64,000 bases of DNA from Amycolatopsis sp. 195334CR (GCF_017309385.1 NZ_JAFJMJ010000002.1:248001-312000); one strand, 5' to 3'. Counted from the stretch's first letter, positions 45,307 through 54,296 are shown. The notes: generated by a model not told the origin, from the sequence alone. Numbers and translations are program-made.

Positions 45307-46772
45307 GCGGGCTGCTGGTCGCCGGGACCACTTCGGACGCGGGCAAGAGCCTGGTCGCCGCCGCGCTCGGGCGCTGGCTGGCCCGCCGCGGCGTGCGCGT
45401 GGCGCCGTTCAAGGCGCAGAACATGTCGAACAACTCGATGGTCTGCGCCGACGGCGCCGAGATCGGGCGCGCGCAGTGGCTGCAGGCGCGGGCGTGCCGC
45501 GTCGAGCCGGAAGCCGCGATGAACCCGGTGCTGCTCAAACCGGGCAGCGACCGCCGCAGCCACGTGATCGCGCTCGGCAAACCGTTCGGCACGCTGGAGG
45601 CGGGGGAGTTCGCCACCGGCCGCGCCGGGCTCGCGCAGCTCGCCTTCGGGGCGTTGCGCGAGCTGCGCACCCGGTTCGACGTGGTCATCTGCGAGGGCGC
45701 GGGCAGCCCGGCGGAGATCAACCTGCGCGCGGGCGACTACGTGAACATGGGCCTCGCGCGCGAGGCCCGGCTGCCGGTGCTGGTGGTCGGCGACATCGAC
45801 CGCGGCGGGGTGTTCGCCGCCATGTACGGCACGCTGGCGCTGCTCGAACCCGAGGACCAGGAACTGATCGCGGGCTGGGTGGTGAACAAGTTCCGCGGTG
45901 ATCCGGCCCTGCTCAAACCCGGGCTGGACGCGCTGGAGGAACGCACCGGCCGCCCGTTCTACGGTGTGCTGCCGTGGCTCGACGGGGTGTGGATCGATTC
46001 GGAGGACGCGCTGGCCGTGGCGGGCTGGCGCGGCGACCGCACGCGGGTCTCCGGCCGCCGTCCGCTGCGTGTCGCGGTGGTGCGCTTTCCCCGTGCCTCC
46101 AACGCGACCGACGTGGACGCGCTCGCCGCCGAACCGGGCGTGGAGGTCACCGTCACCGCCGATCCGGACGTGGTCGCGGGCGCGGACGTGGTGGTGCTGC
46201 CGGGCAGCCGGGCCACTGTGGACGACCTGCGCTGGCTGACCGACCGCGGCCTGGCCGAGGTGGTCAGGGCACGCGCGGCCGACGGGCGCCCGGTGCTCGG
46301 CATCTGCGGCGGGCACCAGATGCTCGCGCGCCGCATCGCCGACGACGTGGAATCCGGCGCCGGGGTGGTCGACGGGCTGGGGCTGCTGCCCACCTCGGTC
46401 ACCTTCGACGCGGCGAAGGTGCTCGGGCGGCCACGCGGTGAATGGCGCGGACATCCAGTCCACGCCTACGAAATCCACCACGGCACCGTCCACTTGGAAG
46501 GGTCCGCCGAGCCGTTCCTCGACGGCTGGCGGCAGGGTTCGGTCTGGGGCACCACCTGGCACGGCGCCTTCGACAACGACGCCTTCCGCCGCGCGTGGCT
46601 CACCGCCGCCGCCGAGCAGGCGGGCACCACCTGGGCACCCGCCGCCGGCGCGCGGAGCTTTTCCCTGCTGCGGGAGGAAATGCTCGACCGGCTGGCGGAC
46701 GCGGTCGAGGAACACCTCGACACGCGCCGCCTGCTGGAGCTGATCGAGTCGACCGGGTCCGCCGTCGGCTGA
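45303..46772 (+). CDS. cobQ: Cobyric acid synthase CobQ
   Basis: Amidates the b, d, e and g side chains of the corrin, 489 residues. The N-terminal ATPase domain has VAGTTSDAGKSLVAAALG near residue 7 and FKAQNMSNNSMV. The C-terminal triad amidotransferase has VLPGSRATVDDL and the nucleophile Cys in LGICGGHQML near residue 336. The start overlaps the cbiB stop. It converges on cbtA with 19 bases between. Confidence 0.96.
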   Translation: MSGLLVAGTTSDAGKSLVAAALGRWLARRGVRVAPFKAQNMSNNSMVCADGAEIGRAQWLQARACRVEPEAAMNPVLLKPGSDRRSHVIALGKPFGTLEAGEFATGRAGLAQLAFGALRELRTRFDVVICEGAGSPAEINLRAGDYVNMGLAREARLPVLVVGDIDRGGVFAAMYGTLALLEPEDQELIAGWVVNKFRGDPALLKPGLDALEERTGRPFYGVLPWLDGVWIDSEDALAVAGWRGDRTRVSGRRPLRVAVVRFPRASNATDVDALAAEPGVEVTVTADPDVVAGADVVVLPGSRATVDDLRWLTDRGLAEVVRARAADGRPVLGICGGHQMLARRIADDVESGAGVVDGLGLLPTSVTFDAAKVLGRPRGEWRGHPVHAYEIHHGTVHLEGSAEPFLDGWRQGSVWGTTWHGAFDNDAFRRAWLTAAAEQAGTTWAPAAGARSFSLLREEMLDRLADAVEEHLDTRRLLELIESTGSAVG

Positions 46773-46791
46773 GTGCCCGTCCGACTGGAAC

Positions 46792-47517
46792 TCATCGAGC
46801 GAGCCGGCTCTCCCGGTTCGTGAGCACCTTCTCCGCCAGCGCCCCGAAGACCAGGCCGAGCGCCACCCACAACACCAGTTGCGTGCCGAGCGAGGCGATC
46901 CGGAAGGTCCACAACGTGGAACCCGGGAAGCCGTCCGGCACCTCGTCGATCGACGGCATCAGCGCGGCCGTCACCGAAACCAGCGCCACGTAGGCGCCCG
47001 CCCCGGCCAGCCCGCCGTTCCAGCCGCCGATCCGCCGGCCCAGCACGGCCGCGCCGATGGCGAAAACCAGTGACAGCGCGACAAAACCGAAGTACAGCGC
47101 GGTCCGGTCGCCGATGGTCTCGCTCTGCCCGACCGCGGGCGGGTTCGCCGGGTACTTCAGGAACGGCACCCCGACGACCACGACGAACGTGGCCACCGCG
47201 AGCAGTGCGGACAACGCCCGCGGCCGCAGCGAACCCAAGCGGCCGTAGGAAAAGGCGAACGCGAGCGAGAAGAGCCCGCCACCGGCGATCGCGTACGCGC
47301 CGACGCCGATCAACAGCCCGAGCGTGCTCTGCACGTCCCGGCTGACGAGTTCGGTTTCCTCGTCGCCGTGGGAATGCTCGTGGGAGTGGGCGCCCGCTTC
47401 CTCGATGCCGATCGCGGCGTCGACCGGTGGTTCACCGACGAAGAAGGCGAAAACGGCCGCGAGCACACCGGCGGCCAGGCCCGCGAGCAAGCCGCGGACC
47501 AGCAAGGTCCTCATCAT
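46792..47517 (-). CDS. cbtA: Cobalt transporter subunit CbtA
   Basis: A 241-residue polytopic protein of the CbtA family, predicted to take up cobalt with CbtB. About six or seven transmembrane segments; the first begins LLAGLAAGVLAAVFAFFVG. A short His-rich loop, GAHSHEHSHGDEE near residue 42, is a likely metal-capture site. It lies 13 bases after cbtB on the same riboswitch-controlled transcript. The ATG at 47517 could also be the next codon. Confidence 0.9.
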   Translation of the reverse strand: MMRTLLVRGLLAGLAAGVLAAVFAFFVGEPPVDAAIGIEEAGAHSHEHSHGDEETELVSRDVQSTLGLLIGVGAYAIAGGGLFSLAFAFSYGRLGSLRPRALSALLAVATFVVVVGVPFLKYPANPPAVGQSETIGDRTALYFGFVALSLVFAIGAAVLGRRIGGWNGGLAGAGAYVALVSVTAALMPSIDEVPDGFPGSTLWTFRIASLGTQLVLWVALGLVFGALAEKVLTNRESRLAR

Positions 47518-47530
47518 GACGCGCCCGCGC

Positions 47531-47743
47531 TCAGTGGCAGGGGAAGGCGAGCAGGTGACGGCCGTCGTGCACGAACTCGTGCACGTAACCGTTGGAGAAC
47601 AGGGCGAGCGCGCCCTGCTCGGTGCTGACGAAGTAGAGCACCACCAGCGCGAGCACGCTGATGAACACGGCCCACGGCAGGATCTCGCGGATCGGGATGC
47701 GGAGCTCGGGCGTGACGGGAAGGGGAACCGCTGCTGGGGTCAC
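47531..47743 (-). CDS. cbtB: Cobalt transporter subunit CbtB
   Basis: A 70-residue single-span membrane protein (segment about residues 23-43) with the CbtB C-terminal metal motif HEFVHDGRHLLAFPCH. The GTG start at 47743 has a strong AAGGAGG 7 bases upstream. The cobalamin riboswitch ends about 40 bases before the start, so uptake of cobalt should fall when B12 is plentiful. CbtA/CbtB pairs are known from comparative genomics as B12-regulated cobalt permeases. Confidence 0.92.
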   Translation of the reverse strand: MTPAAVPLPVTPELRIPIREILPWAVFISVLALVVLYFVSTEQGALALFSNGYVHEFVHDGRHLLAFPCH

Positions 47744-47783
47744 GGGGAAACCTCCTTGGGCTTTCGCGGCCCGGTCGGTGTGC

Positions 47784-47866
47784 GCGACGGCGGCGGGTCT
47801 GACTCCCGTGGGGCGGTTACAGTGGCGCGACCGTGCGGATTCTCACCGGCTTCCGGCCACCGTCGC
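47784..47866 (-). promoter_or_regulatory. Cobalamin riboswitch upstream of cbtB
   Basis: Read on the minus strand, the core runs GCCGGTGAGAATCCGCAC (47850-47833), then GCCACTGTAAC (47826-47816), then the B12-box-like GGGAGTCAGACCCGCC (47807-47792). The outer helix GCGACGG (47866-47860) pairs with CCGTCGC (47790-47784). These are the conserved joining and receptor elements of cobalamin aptamers. The compact form (83 bases between the closing strands) suggests a class II aptamer. A GGGC/GCCC hairpin lies between it and the cbtB ribosome site, so translation control is likely. It is the only such element found in the window. Confidence 0.9.
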
Positions 47867-47893
47867 ATGGCCGACCGAGCGTAAGGAGCCCGC

Positions 47894-48790
47894 TCAGGCG
47901 GTGTCAATGTGACGATCGGCTACGGATTCCGCGCGATCGGCCGTCCGGGTGATGCCGTTGACGAACCGCGGCCACAGCTCCGGCGGGGTGTCATGTCCCA
48001 TTCCTGGCACCATGTCCAGTTCCGCGCCGGGAATGGCGCGGGCGGTGGCCCGGCCGCCCGACGGGTTCACCAGCGGGTCCGCCGCGCCGTGCACGACCAG
48101 CGCCGGCACGCGCAGCTTCCGCAGTCCGGCGGTCCGGTCGGGGGCGGCCATGATGGCGCCGAGGTGGCGGATCGTGCCCGCCGGGTTCGCGCCGCGGTCG
48201 TAGGTGGTCGCCGCGCGGGCCCGCAGCCGTTCCTCCTGCGCCGGGTAACCGGGCGAGCCGATCACCCGGAACGTCCGGATCATCTGCTCGATGTAGGCCT
48301 CGCGGTCCTTCGCGGCCGGTTGCAGCAGCGCCTTCATCGCCCGCGGGCTGGGCAGGCCGACCAGCTTGCTGCCGGTGGTGGACATGATCGAGGTCAGCGA
48401 GCGCACGCGCGACGGGTGCCGGATGGCCAGCGTCTGCGCGATCATGCCGCCCATCGAGACCCCGGCCACGTGCGCCGCCGGGATGTCCAGCGCGTCCAGC
48501 AGCGCGGCGGCGTCGTCGGCGAGATCGGTCAGCTGGTACGGCGAGCGGCGCAGCAGGAGCGCGGGCAGCAGCCCGGCGCGGCCGTGCATCGCGGTGGAGC
48601 GGCCGGTGTCGCGGTTGTCGTAGCGGATCACCCGGAAGCCGCGGTCGGCGAGCTGCTCGCAGAACTCCTCGTCCCACCAGGTCATCGGGCCGCCGAGGCC
48701 CATGATCAGCAGCAGCGGGCGCGCGTCCGGCTCGCCGAAGACCTCGTAGCAGAGTTCGATCCCGTTCGCCTCGACCGTGCGCTCGTTCAC
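47894..48790 (-). CDS. Alpha/beta hydrolase
   Basis: A 298-residue alpha/beta-hydrolase fold enzyme. The nucleophile Ser is in VAGVSMGGMIAQ near residue 103, the acid in HGAADPLVNP near 235, and the His in PGMGHDTPP near 266; the oxyanion strand is LLLIMGLGGPMTWWD. Substrate unknown; its coupling (GTGA overlap) to a WS/DGAT gene points to lipid ester or acyl chemistry. The stop lies 28 bases before the riboswitch, so the cbtB promoter must overlap this gene's end. Confidence 0.88.
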   Translation of the reverse strand: MNERTVEANGIELCYEVFGEPDARPLLLIMGLGGPMTWWDEEFCEQLADRGFRVIRYDNRDTGRSTAMHGRAGLLPALLLRRSPYQLTDLADDAAALLDALDIPAAHVAGVSMGGMIAQTLAIRHPSRVRSLTSIMSTTGSKLVGLPSPRAMKALLQPAAKDREAYIEQMIRTFRVIGSPGYPAQEERLRARAATTYDRGANPAGTIRHLGAIMAAPDRTAGLRKLRVPALVVHGAADPLVNPSGGRATARAIPGAELDMVPGMGHDTPPELWPRFVNGITRTADRAESVADRHIDTA

Positions 48791-50259
48791 CGTGCCCCTT
48801 CCTCGTCGGCCAGCTTGCCCAGCTCGTCCAGCCCGTCGCGGAGGTAGTCGATCAGGCTCCAGACGTCCGGCACCAGCTCGCGGCAGACGACGATGCCGAA
48901 GTCCAGCTTGCCGTCGTAGCTCATCACGGTGATGTTGATCCCGCCACTCGCGTCGGTGATCGCCGAGACCGGGTAGTGGCCGAGCAGTTTCGCGCCCGCG
49001 GTGTAGAGCGGCATCTGCACGCCCGGCACGTTCGACACCACCAGGTTGACCAGCGGCGAGGTGGCCCCGGCGAACTTCATCAGCGCGCGGGCCGACAGCG
49101 CGCCGAGCGCGGCGGGCAGCATGGCGCTGAAGTCGACCAGCCAGGAGGCGGGCAGCGGCCGGTACCGCTGCTTGGCCGCGGCCATCGCCGAGACCACCTC
49201 GTCCAGCCGGGCCTTCGGATCGGCGATGTGCACCGGCAGCGGCGCCAGCATCACCGAGATCTGGTTGCCCGCGGTGCCCGCCTGCTGCGGGGTGCGCACC
49301 GACAGCGGGACCAGGGTGACCAGCGGGGTCGCCGGGATGGCCTGGTGCTCGGCCAGCCAGCGGTGCAGTGCCGAGGCGCACAGGGCCATCACCACGTCGT
49401 TGACCGTGTGGCCGAAGGCGTTCTTGACCCGCTTGACCTCGTCGAGCGGCAGCGAGCCGTAGGCGAACCGGCGGTGCTGGGTGATCGGGCCGTTGAACGG
49501 GGTGTGCGGCGGGACCAGGACGGGGCGTTCGGCTTCGTGGCGGCCGGGGCCGAGCTTGGCCGCTCTGGCCAGCCTCCCGGTGGCCTTCGCCAGGGCGGCG
49601 GCACCCGGAATCCGGGCCGCGCCGGGGAGTTCGTCCAGGTGCGGGAGCATTTTCGGGACGGACAGGGCGATCTTGACCGGCTGGAGGGCGAGCCTGCGGG
49701 CGGCGGTGGCGAGCAGCGACAGCCGTGGCGGCGGGCCTTCGACCTGACGGCTGCCCGGCGGGTCGACGTGGCGTGGTTCCGGGGTGAGGTCCATCAGCAC
49801 GCCGAGCAGCTCCGCGCCGGAGACGCCGTCGATCGCGGCGTGGTGGACCTTGGTGTAGAGCGCGATGCGGCCGTGTTCGAGGCCCTGGATGAGGTAGGCC
49901 TCCCAGAGCGGGCGGCGCCGGTCCAGCGGGCGCGCGGCGATCCGGGCCACCTGCTCGGCGAGTTGCTGGTCGTTGCCGGGGGCGGGCAGCGCGATTTCGC
50001 GGACGTGGTACTCGAGGTCGAAGTCGGCGTCTTCGACCCAGTAGGGGTGGTCGAGGTTCAGCGGGACTTCGAGCAGGCGCCAGTGGAGCGGGCCGGCCAG
50101 GTGCAGGCGCTTGGCGATCAGCGCCCGGATGTCCTCGACGGTGACCAGGCCCCGGGGCGCGGTCGACGGGTCGAGGATCGACAGGCCGCCGACGTGGCCG
50201 GTGGTGGTGGCGGATTCGGCGTTCAGGAACTGCACGTCGAGCGCGCTCAGCTGACGCAT
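48787..50259 (-). CDS. Wax ester synthase/diacylglycerol acyltransferase
   Basis: A WS/DGAT-family acyltransferase, 490 residues, making triacylglycerol or wax ester from acyl-CoA. The catalytic HHAAIDG motif lies near residue 135, with the family blocks PLWEAYLIQGL and TVNDVVMALCASAL and the C-terminal NLVVSNVPGV. The ATG at 50259 has GAGGAGG 7 bases upstream; a longer reading would add ten residues of doubtful value. Divergent from folP2, and translationally coupled to the hydrolase downstream. Actinomycetes usually carry several paralogues, so the role here cannot be fixed. Confidence 0.92.
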   Translation of the reverse strand: MRQLSALDVQFLNAESATTTGHVGGLSILDPSTAPRGLVTVEDIRALIAKRLHLAGPLHWRLLEVPLNLDHPYWVEDADFDLEYHVREIALPAPGNDQQLAEQVARIAARPLDRRRPLWEAYLIQGLEHGRIALYTKVHHAAIDGVSGAELLGVLMDLTPEPRHVDPPGSRQVEGPPPRLSLLATAARRLALQPVKIALSVPKMLPHLDELPGAARIPGAAALAKATGRLARAAKLGPGRHEAERPVLVPPHTPFNGPITQHRRFAYGSLPLDEVKRVKNAFGHTVNDVVMALCASALHRWLAEHQAIPATPLVTLVPLSVRTPQQAGTAGNQISVMLAPLPVHIADPKARLDEVVSAMAAAKQRYRPLPASWLVDFSAMLPAALGALSARALMKFAGATSPLVNLVVSNVPGVQMPLYTAGAKLLGHYPVSAITDASGGINITVMSYDGKLDFGIVVCRELVPDVWSLIDYLRDGLDELGKLADEEGAR

Positions 50260-50309
50260 CCCAGGCCTCCTCGGTAGTGGTCCCGGCACTGTCTGGAATC
50301 GTATCCCGC

Positions 50310-51194
50310 GTGACTACCGACGAGGGAACTCGCGCGCTGTGCTTCCGCGGCCGCCGGATCGTCACCGACCGCGCGCTGGTGATGGCGATCGTCAACCGCA
50401 CGCCCGACTCGTTCTACGACCGGGGGGCGACGTTCAGCGACGAGAAGGCGCTGGCCGCGGTCGACCGCGCCGTGGCCGAGGGCGCGGACCTGGTGGACAT
50501 CGGCGGGGTGAAGGCCGGGCCGGGCGACGAGGTGACCGTCGAGGAGGAGATCCGGCGGGTGGTGCCGCTGGTGGCGGCGGTGCGGTCGCGGCACCCGGAC
50601 CTGGTGATCAGCGTCGACACGTGGCGGGCTTCGGTCGGCCGGGCGGCCTGCCTGGAGGGGGCCGACCTGCTGAACGACACCTGGGCGGGGGCGGATCCGG
50701 GGTTGGTGGAGGTCGCGGCGGAGTTCGGGACCGGGTACGTGTGCTCGCACACGGGAAACGCGGTGCCGCGGACCCGGCCGTTCCGGGTGCGGTATCCGGA
50801 TGTGGTGGCCGAGGTGATCGAAGAGACCGTCCTGCGGGCTGAAGCGGCGGTGGTCCTGGGGGTGCCGCGGGAGGGGATTCTGATCGATCCCACGCATGAT
50901 TTCGGGAAGAACACCTGGCACAGCCTGGCTTTGCTGAGGTACGCGGATCGGCTGGCGGCGACCGGGTGGCCGGTGTTGATGGCGTTGTCCAACAAGGACT
51001 TCGTGGGGGAGACGCTGGGGGTCGAGCTGGAGGAGCGGGTGGACGGGACGCTGGCCGCCACGGCGTTGGCGGCGGCGGATGGGGCGCGGGTCTTTCGGGC
51101 GCACGAGGTGAAAAGGACGCTGCAGGTGCTGGAGATGGTGGCTTCGATCAAGGGGAACCGGCCACCTTCCCGGGCGATCCGGGGGCTTGCTTGA
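50310..51194 (+). CDS. folP2: Dihydropteroate synthase-like FolP2
   Basis: A TIM-barrel protein of the dihydropteroate-synthase family, 294 residues. The diagnostic blocks depart from true DHPS: VNRTPDSFYDRG replaces the usual NVTPDSF..GG, and DPTHDFGKN replaces DPGFGFGK. These are typical of the actinobacterial FolP2 paralogue, which in mycobacteria lacks DHPS activity, so a direct folate role is not assumed. The start is GTG 50310; a GTG at 50277 would add 11 residues. Divergent from WS/DGAT. Confidence 0.88.
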   Translation: MTTDEGTRALCFRGRRIVTDRALVMAIVNRTPDSFYDRGATFSDEKALAAVDRAVAEGADLVDIGGVKAGPGDEVTVEEEIRRVVPLVAAVRSRHPDLVISVDTWRASVGRAACLEGADLLNDTWAGADPGLVEVAAEFGTGYVCSHTGNAVPRTRPFRVRYPDVVAEVIEETVLRAEAAVVLGVPREGILIDPTHDFGKNTWHSLALLRYADRLAATGWPVLMALSNKDFVGETLGVELEERVDGTLAATALAAADGARVFRAHEVKRTLQVLEMVASIKGNRPPSRAIRGLA

Positions 51195-51206
51195 CAGGGG
51201 TGTCTG

Positions 51207-52340
51207 TCAGTCCGGGAAGGCGGCGTCCACATCCGCTTCGGTGAGGCCGAAGTCCGACAGTTGATACCGGTGCGCGGGGGCCCGGGCGCCTGAACGGCTT
51301 TCGGCGTGCAGGGCGACCATGCGGGCCCGGGCGTCCTCGGACAGGTGGAGGCCGAAGTGCCGGTAGAGCCCTTCCACCGTGCCGATGGGGTCGCCGACGA
51401 AGTCTTCGTACTGGACGTCGTAGAACTGGGACGCGTCGTGGCACGCGCGGGCCGAGCGGAAGTCCGACAAACCCCGGGACCACAGGGCCAGCTGGCTTCG
51501 GCCGACCACCTCGCCCTTGAACGCGGTGGACCAGTCCGCTGCCGCGTTTTCGTTCAGGCTGCAGACCGAGGCGATGGCGGTGCGGGGGGCCCGGTGCGTC
51601 TGGACCACCAGCGCGTCCGGGTAGACCGTGAGCAGTTCGTCCAGTGCGAACAAGTGGCTCGGGTTCTTCAGCACCCAACGTCGATCGGCGTCGTTCAGGC
51701 CGATCAGGCGGAGGACATCGCGGTGCCTGCGGTACGCGGTGGTCCAGTCCTGCCCGCGCAACCAGTCCGAATAGGACGGGACGTGCGCCAGGCATTCGAA
51801 CGAGATCGAGCGCATCGACTGCCGCAGCAGTTGCCAGCATTCTTCGACCTGCTCGGCCGAGCTGTAGTGCAGCCCCATGAACTCCGGGTGTTCCTGGTGG
51901 TGCTGCTCGTACCCGGCCTGGATGCGGGCGAAAACCGGGTTCGACTCCCAGGTTTCACGCGGCGGGCGTGGTTGCGGGAACTCGGTGAGCCACAGTTCCG
52001 GGCCCTGGTGCGCGGGATCGGCGGTGAGCAGCCGGTGCAGGGCGGTGGTGCCGGTGCGCGGCAACCCCGTGACGAAGATCGGGCGCTCGACGGGGACGTC
52101 CGCGTAGGCCGGGTTTTGCTTCCAGCCCGCTTCACTGAGCAGCCGCGCCATGAGGGCGCCGCGGAGGAAGGCGCGTTTGATCTTCTTGCCGAACGGAGTC
52201 AGTTCCGCCTCGCGCTCGTACGCCTCCAACAGCACCGCGAGGCCTTCGGTGTAGTCGTCCTCGCCGAAGTCCGCCAGGCCGGTCACCTTGGTGGCCGACG
52301 CGTGCAGGTCCTCGACCGTGCCGACCGAATCCCGTTCCAT
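51207..52340 (-). CDS. Sulfotransferase-family protein
   Basis: A 377-residue protein with the PAPS-binding P-loop FVTGLPRTGTTALHRLL near residue 88 and a second region WVLKNPSHLFALDELL near 222. It resembles Rv3529c of M. tuberculosis in length and in the DUF1214-SDR-sulfotransferase order. The ATG at 52340 is 10 bases after the SDR stop. Third gene of the operon behind the KstR-type box; sulfated product unknown. Convergent with folP2. Confidence 0.87.
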   Translation of the reverse strand: MERDSVGTVEDLHASATKVTGLADFGEDDYTEGLAVLLEAYEREAELTPFGKKIKRAFLRGALMARLLSEAGWKQNPAYADVPVERPIFVTGLPRTGTTALHRLLTADPAHQGPELWLTEFPQPRPPRETWESNPVFARIQAGYEQHHQEHPEFMGLHYSSAEQVEECWQLLRQSMRSISFECLAHVPSYSDWLRGQDWTTAYRRHRDVLRLIGLNDADRRWVLKNPSHLFALDELLTVYPDALVVQTHRAPRTAIASVCSLNENAAADWSTAFKGEVVGRSQLALWSRGLSDFRSARACHDASQFYDVQYEDFVGDPIGTVEGLYRHFGLHLSEDARARMVALHAESRSGARAPAHRYQLSDFGLTEADVDAAFPD

Positions 52341-52350
52341 ACCCGCCCCC

Positions 52351-53130
52351 TCAGTGGTGGAACTCGCCGCAGTTGACGTCCAGGCACTGCCCGGTGATCC
52401 CCGAGGCCATCGACGACGCCAGGAACACCACGGTGTCGGCGATCTCGTCCGGTTCGGGCAGCCGCCGCAGGTCGGTGGTCGCCGCGGTTTCGGCGTAGAC
52501 CGCTTCCCGCGTCGTCCCGCGTTCCTTGGCCAGGTGGCCGAAGTACCACTTCAGCGCGTCGGCCCAGATGTAGCCCGGTGCCACCGTGTTCACCCGGATG
52601 CCCCGCGGGCCGAGTTCGGTGGCCAGCGACTGGGCCAGCGAAAGCAACGCCGTCTTCGACATCTTGTACGCGCCGAAGGTCCGCCGCGAATGCCGGATCA
52701 CCGCCGAGTTGATCATCACCACCGCACCGTCCACTTCGGCCAGTGCCGGGGTGAACAGGCGGGTCAGCCGCAGGGCCGCGAGCACCGTGGTGTCCAGTGC
52801 GGTGCGGATCGCGGCCGGGTCGGCGTCGAGCAGGTCGCCCATCGGCGGGAAGGCGAACGCGTTGTGCACCAAGGCGTCCACGCGGCCGAACTCCTCCACC
52901 GAGCGAGCGGCGAGCCGCTCCGCCGCGGCCTCGTCGGCGATGTCGGTGGGCACGCAGAGCGCTCGGCGCCCCAGTGCGGTGACCTCCTTCGCCACCTCCT
53001 CCAGCCGTGATTCGGTGCGCGCGGCCAGCACCACGTCGGCCCCCGCGGCCGCGGCGCGGACCGCGATCGACCGGCCGAGCCCCGGGCCGATGCCCGAGAC
53101 CACCACTACCTTGCCCTCGAGCATCGTCAT
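52351..53130 (-). CDS. Short-chain dehydrogenase/reductase
   Basis: A 259-residue classical SDR: NAD(P)-binding SGIGPGLGRSIA near residue 13 (first Gly is replaced within TGxxxGxG), NAG-like HNAFAF near 90, catalytic Ser in MINSAVI near 142 and YKMSK near 155. Oxidises or reduces an unknown hydroxyl or keto group. The ATG overlaps the DUF1214 stop; an in-frame ATG two codons later is possible. Middle gene of a probable sterol- or lipid-responsive operon. Confidence 0.9.
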   Translation of the reverse strand: MTMLEGKVVVVSGIGPGLGRSIAVRAAAAGADVVLAARTESRLEEVAKEVTALGRRALCVPTDIADEAAAERLAARSVEEFGRVDALVHNAFAFPPMGDLLDADPAAIRTALDTTVLAALRLTRLFTPALAEVDGAVVMINSAVIRHSRRTFGAYKMSKTALLSLAQSLATELGPRGIRVNTVAPGYIWADALKWYFGHLAKERGTTREAVYAETAATTDLRRLPEPDEIADTVVFLASSMASGITGQCLDVNCGEFHH

Positions 53131-54290
53131 CCGAGCATCCTGGTGGCGAAGGCGGCCTGCCGGGCCGCGATCCGGCCCGCGTACTCCCGCGGGGTGACCC
53201 TGGCCTGCTGGTAGTACGGCAGCCGCCGGGGGAGTTCGGCGAACGGCACCACCTCCACCTCCGGCCCGTCCTCGGGTTTCAGCTCACGGGACAGCCGTTG
53301 CCAGCGGATCTGCACGAAGCCCTGCGCGTGCCCGGTGCGCTCCAGCCAGTTCGCCAGCCCCGGATCCCGTTCGCTGACCACGAACCGGATCTTGCCGTCG
53401 GGATCGACGCGGGCCTGCGAGGTGTTCAGGCTGGTCTGGTGGTTGGCGTAGTCGAGCGAGACGTACCACCGGCTGCCCAGCTGGATGCCCTGGTACGGCG
53501 CGTCGGACGCGGGCACGGTGACCACCAGCACCTGGTCGTCGGTCAGGTCGTAGTGCCCGGCCGAGGAGAACTGCGTGGTCAGCCCGCCCGGCGTCGACCG
53601 CGGTTCGGTCATCGTGTTCACCGGCAGCTTGAGGTAGAACCAGTCCGGGAACTTCAGGAACGTGTGCAGCCGGTTGAGCAGCAGTTTCCCGGCGACGCCG
53701 TACCGCTTGGTCATCTTGTCCTGCGTCGGGCGAGGCGGCACCTCGCCGACGCGGTCCGCGCGGTGGATGCGCAACAGGCCGCGTTCCTCGGTCCAGTCGC
53801 TGAAAACCTCGCGCGCGACCAGCATCGCCGAGCCCGGGGCGAGGGTGAAGTAGTTGGGGTCGCTGGACTTCTCCGGCCCGAACCGGATCTCGAAGGTGCC
53901 GTCGGGCTCGATCCGGATGGACCGGTCGTCGAAGGCGGTGACGCTGTCCGGCACGTCGACCGGGGTGTAGTCGCCCGCCAGCACCTGGAAGCTCAGGTCC
54001 GCGGTGGTGCCCCGGCGGCCGGTGACCACGTACTCGGCGTCGTCGCGCAGGTAGGCGTGGAAGTACAGGGTGTCGGGGTTGTCCAGGCCCATCTTCGTGT
54101 ACGGCCCGGTGGACTGCACGAAGTACGGGAAGTCCCGCTCGTAGGCCCACGCCATCTGCAGCGACGCGCGGATGCTGCCGACGAGGTAGTCGTACCCCTC
54201 GGTCAGGTCCTGGTCGGTCCGGATGTGCGGGGCCGAGGTGATGATCTTCTCGGCTTCGGCGATCGCTTCGGCGAACGGCTGGGTGAGCAC
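53127..54290 (-). CDS. DUF1214-domain protein
   Basis: A 387-residue soluble protein with a C-terminal DUF1214 beta-domain (for example GSRWYVSLDYANHQTSLNTS); the function of the family is unknown. It matches Rv3531c of M. tuberculosis in size and position. No signal peptide. The GTG start at 54290 has no ribosome site but lies 6 bases after a TACCGT -10, so the transcript is probably leaderless. First gene of the DUF1214-SDR-sulfotransferase operon; the promoter is crossed by a KstR-type palindrome. Confidence 0.85.
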   Translation of the reverse strand: MLTQPFAEAIAEAEKIITSAPHIRTDQDLTEGYDYLVGSIRASLQMAWAYERDFPYFVQSTGPYTKMGLDNPDTLYFHAYLRDDAEYVVTGRRGTTADLSFQVLAGDYTPVDVPDSVTAFDDRSIRIEPDGTFEIRFGPEKSSDPNYFTLAPGSAMLVAREVFSDWTEERGLLRIHRADRVGEVPPRPTQDKMTKRYGVAGKLLLNRLHTFLKFPDWFYLKLPVNTMTEPRSTPGGLTTQFSSAGHYDLTDDQVLVVTVPASDAPYQGIQLGSRWYVSLDYANHQTSLNTSQARVDPDGKIRFVVSERDPGLANWLERTGHAQGFVQIRWQRLSRELKPEDGPEVEVVPFAELPRRLPYYQQARVTPREYAGRIAARQAAFATRMLG

Positions 54291-54296
54291 CCGGTT

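Noticed and set aside
47894..50401. A single 835-residue minus-strand protein covering the hydrolase and WS/DGAT genes
   Set aside because: Its N-terminal two thirds is an out-of-frame reading of the WS/DGAT gene. The hydrolase begins at GTG 48790, overlapping the WS/DGAT stop, with its own ribosome site.
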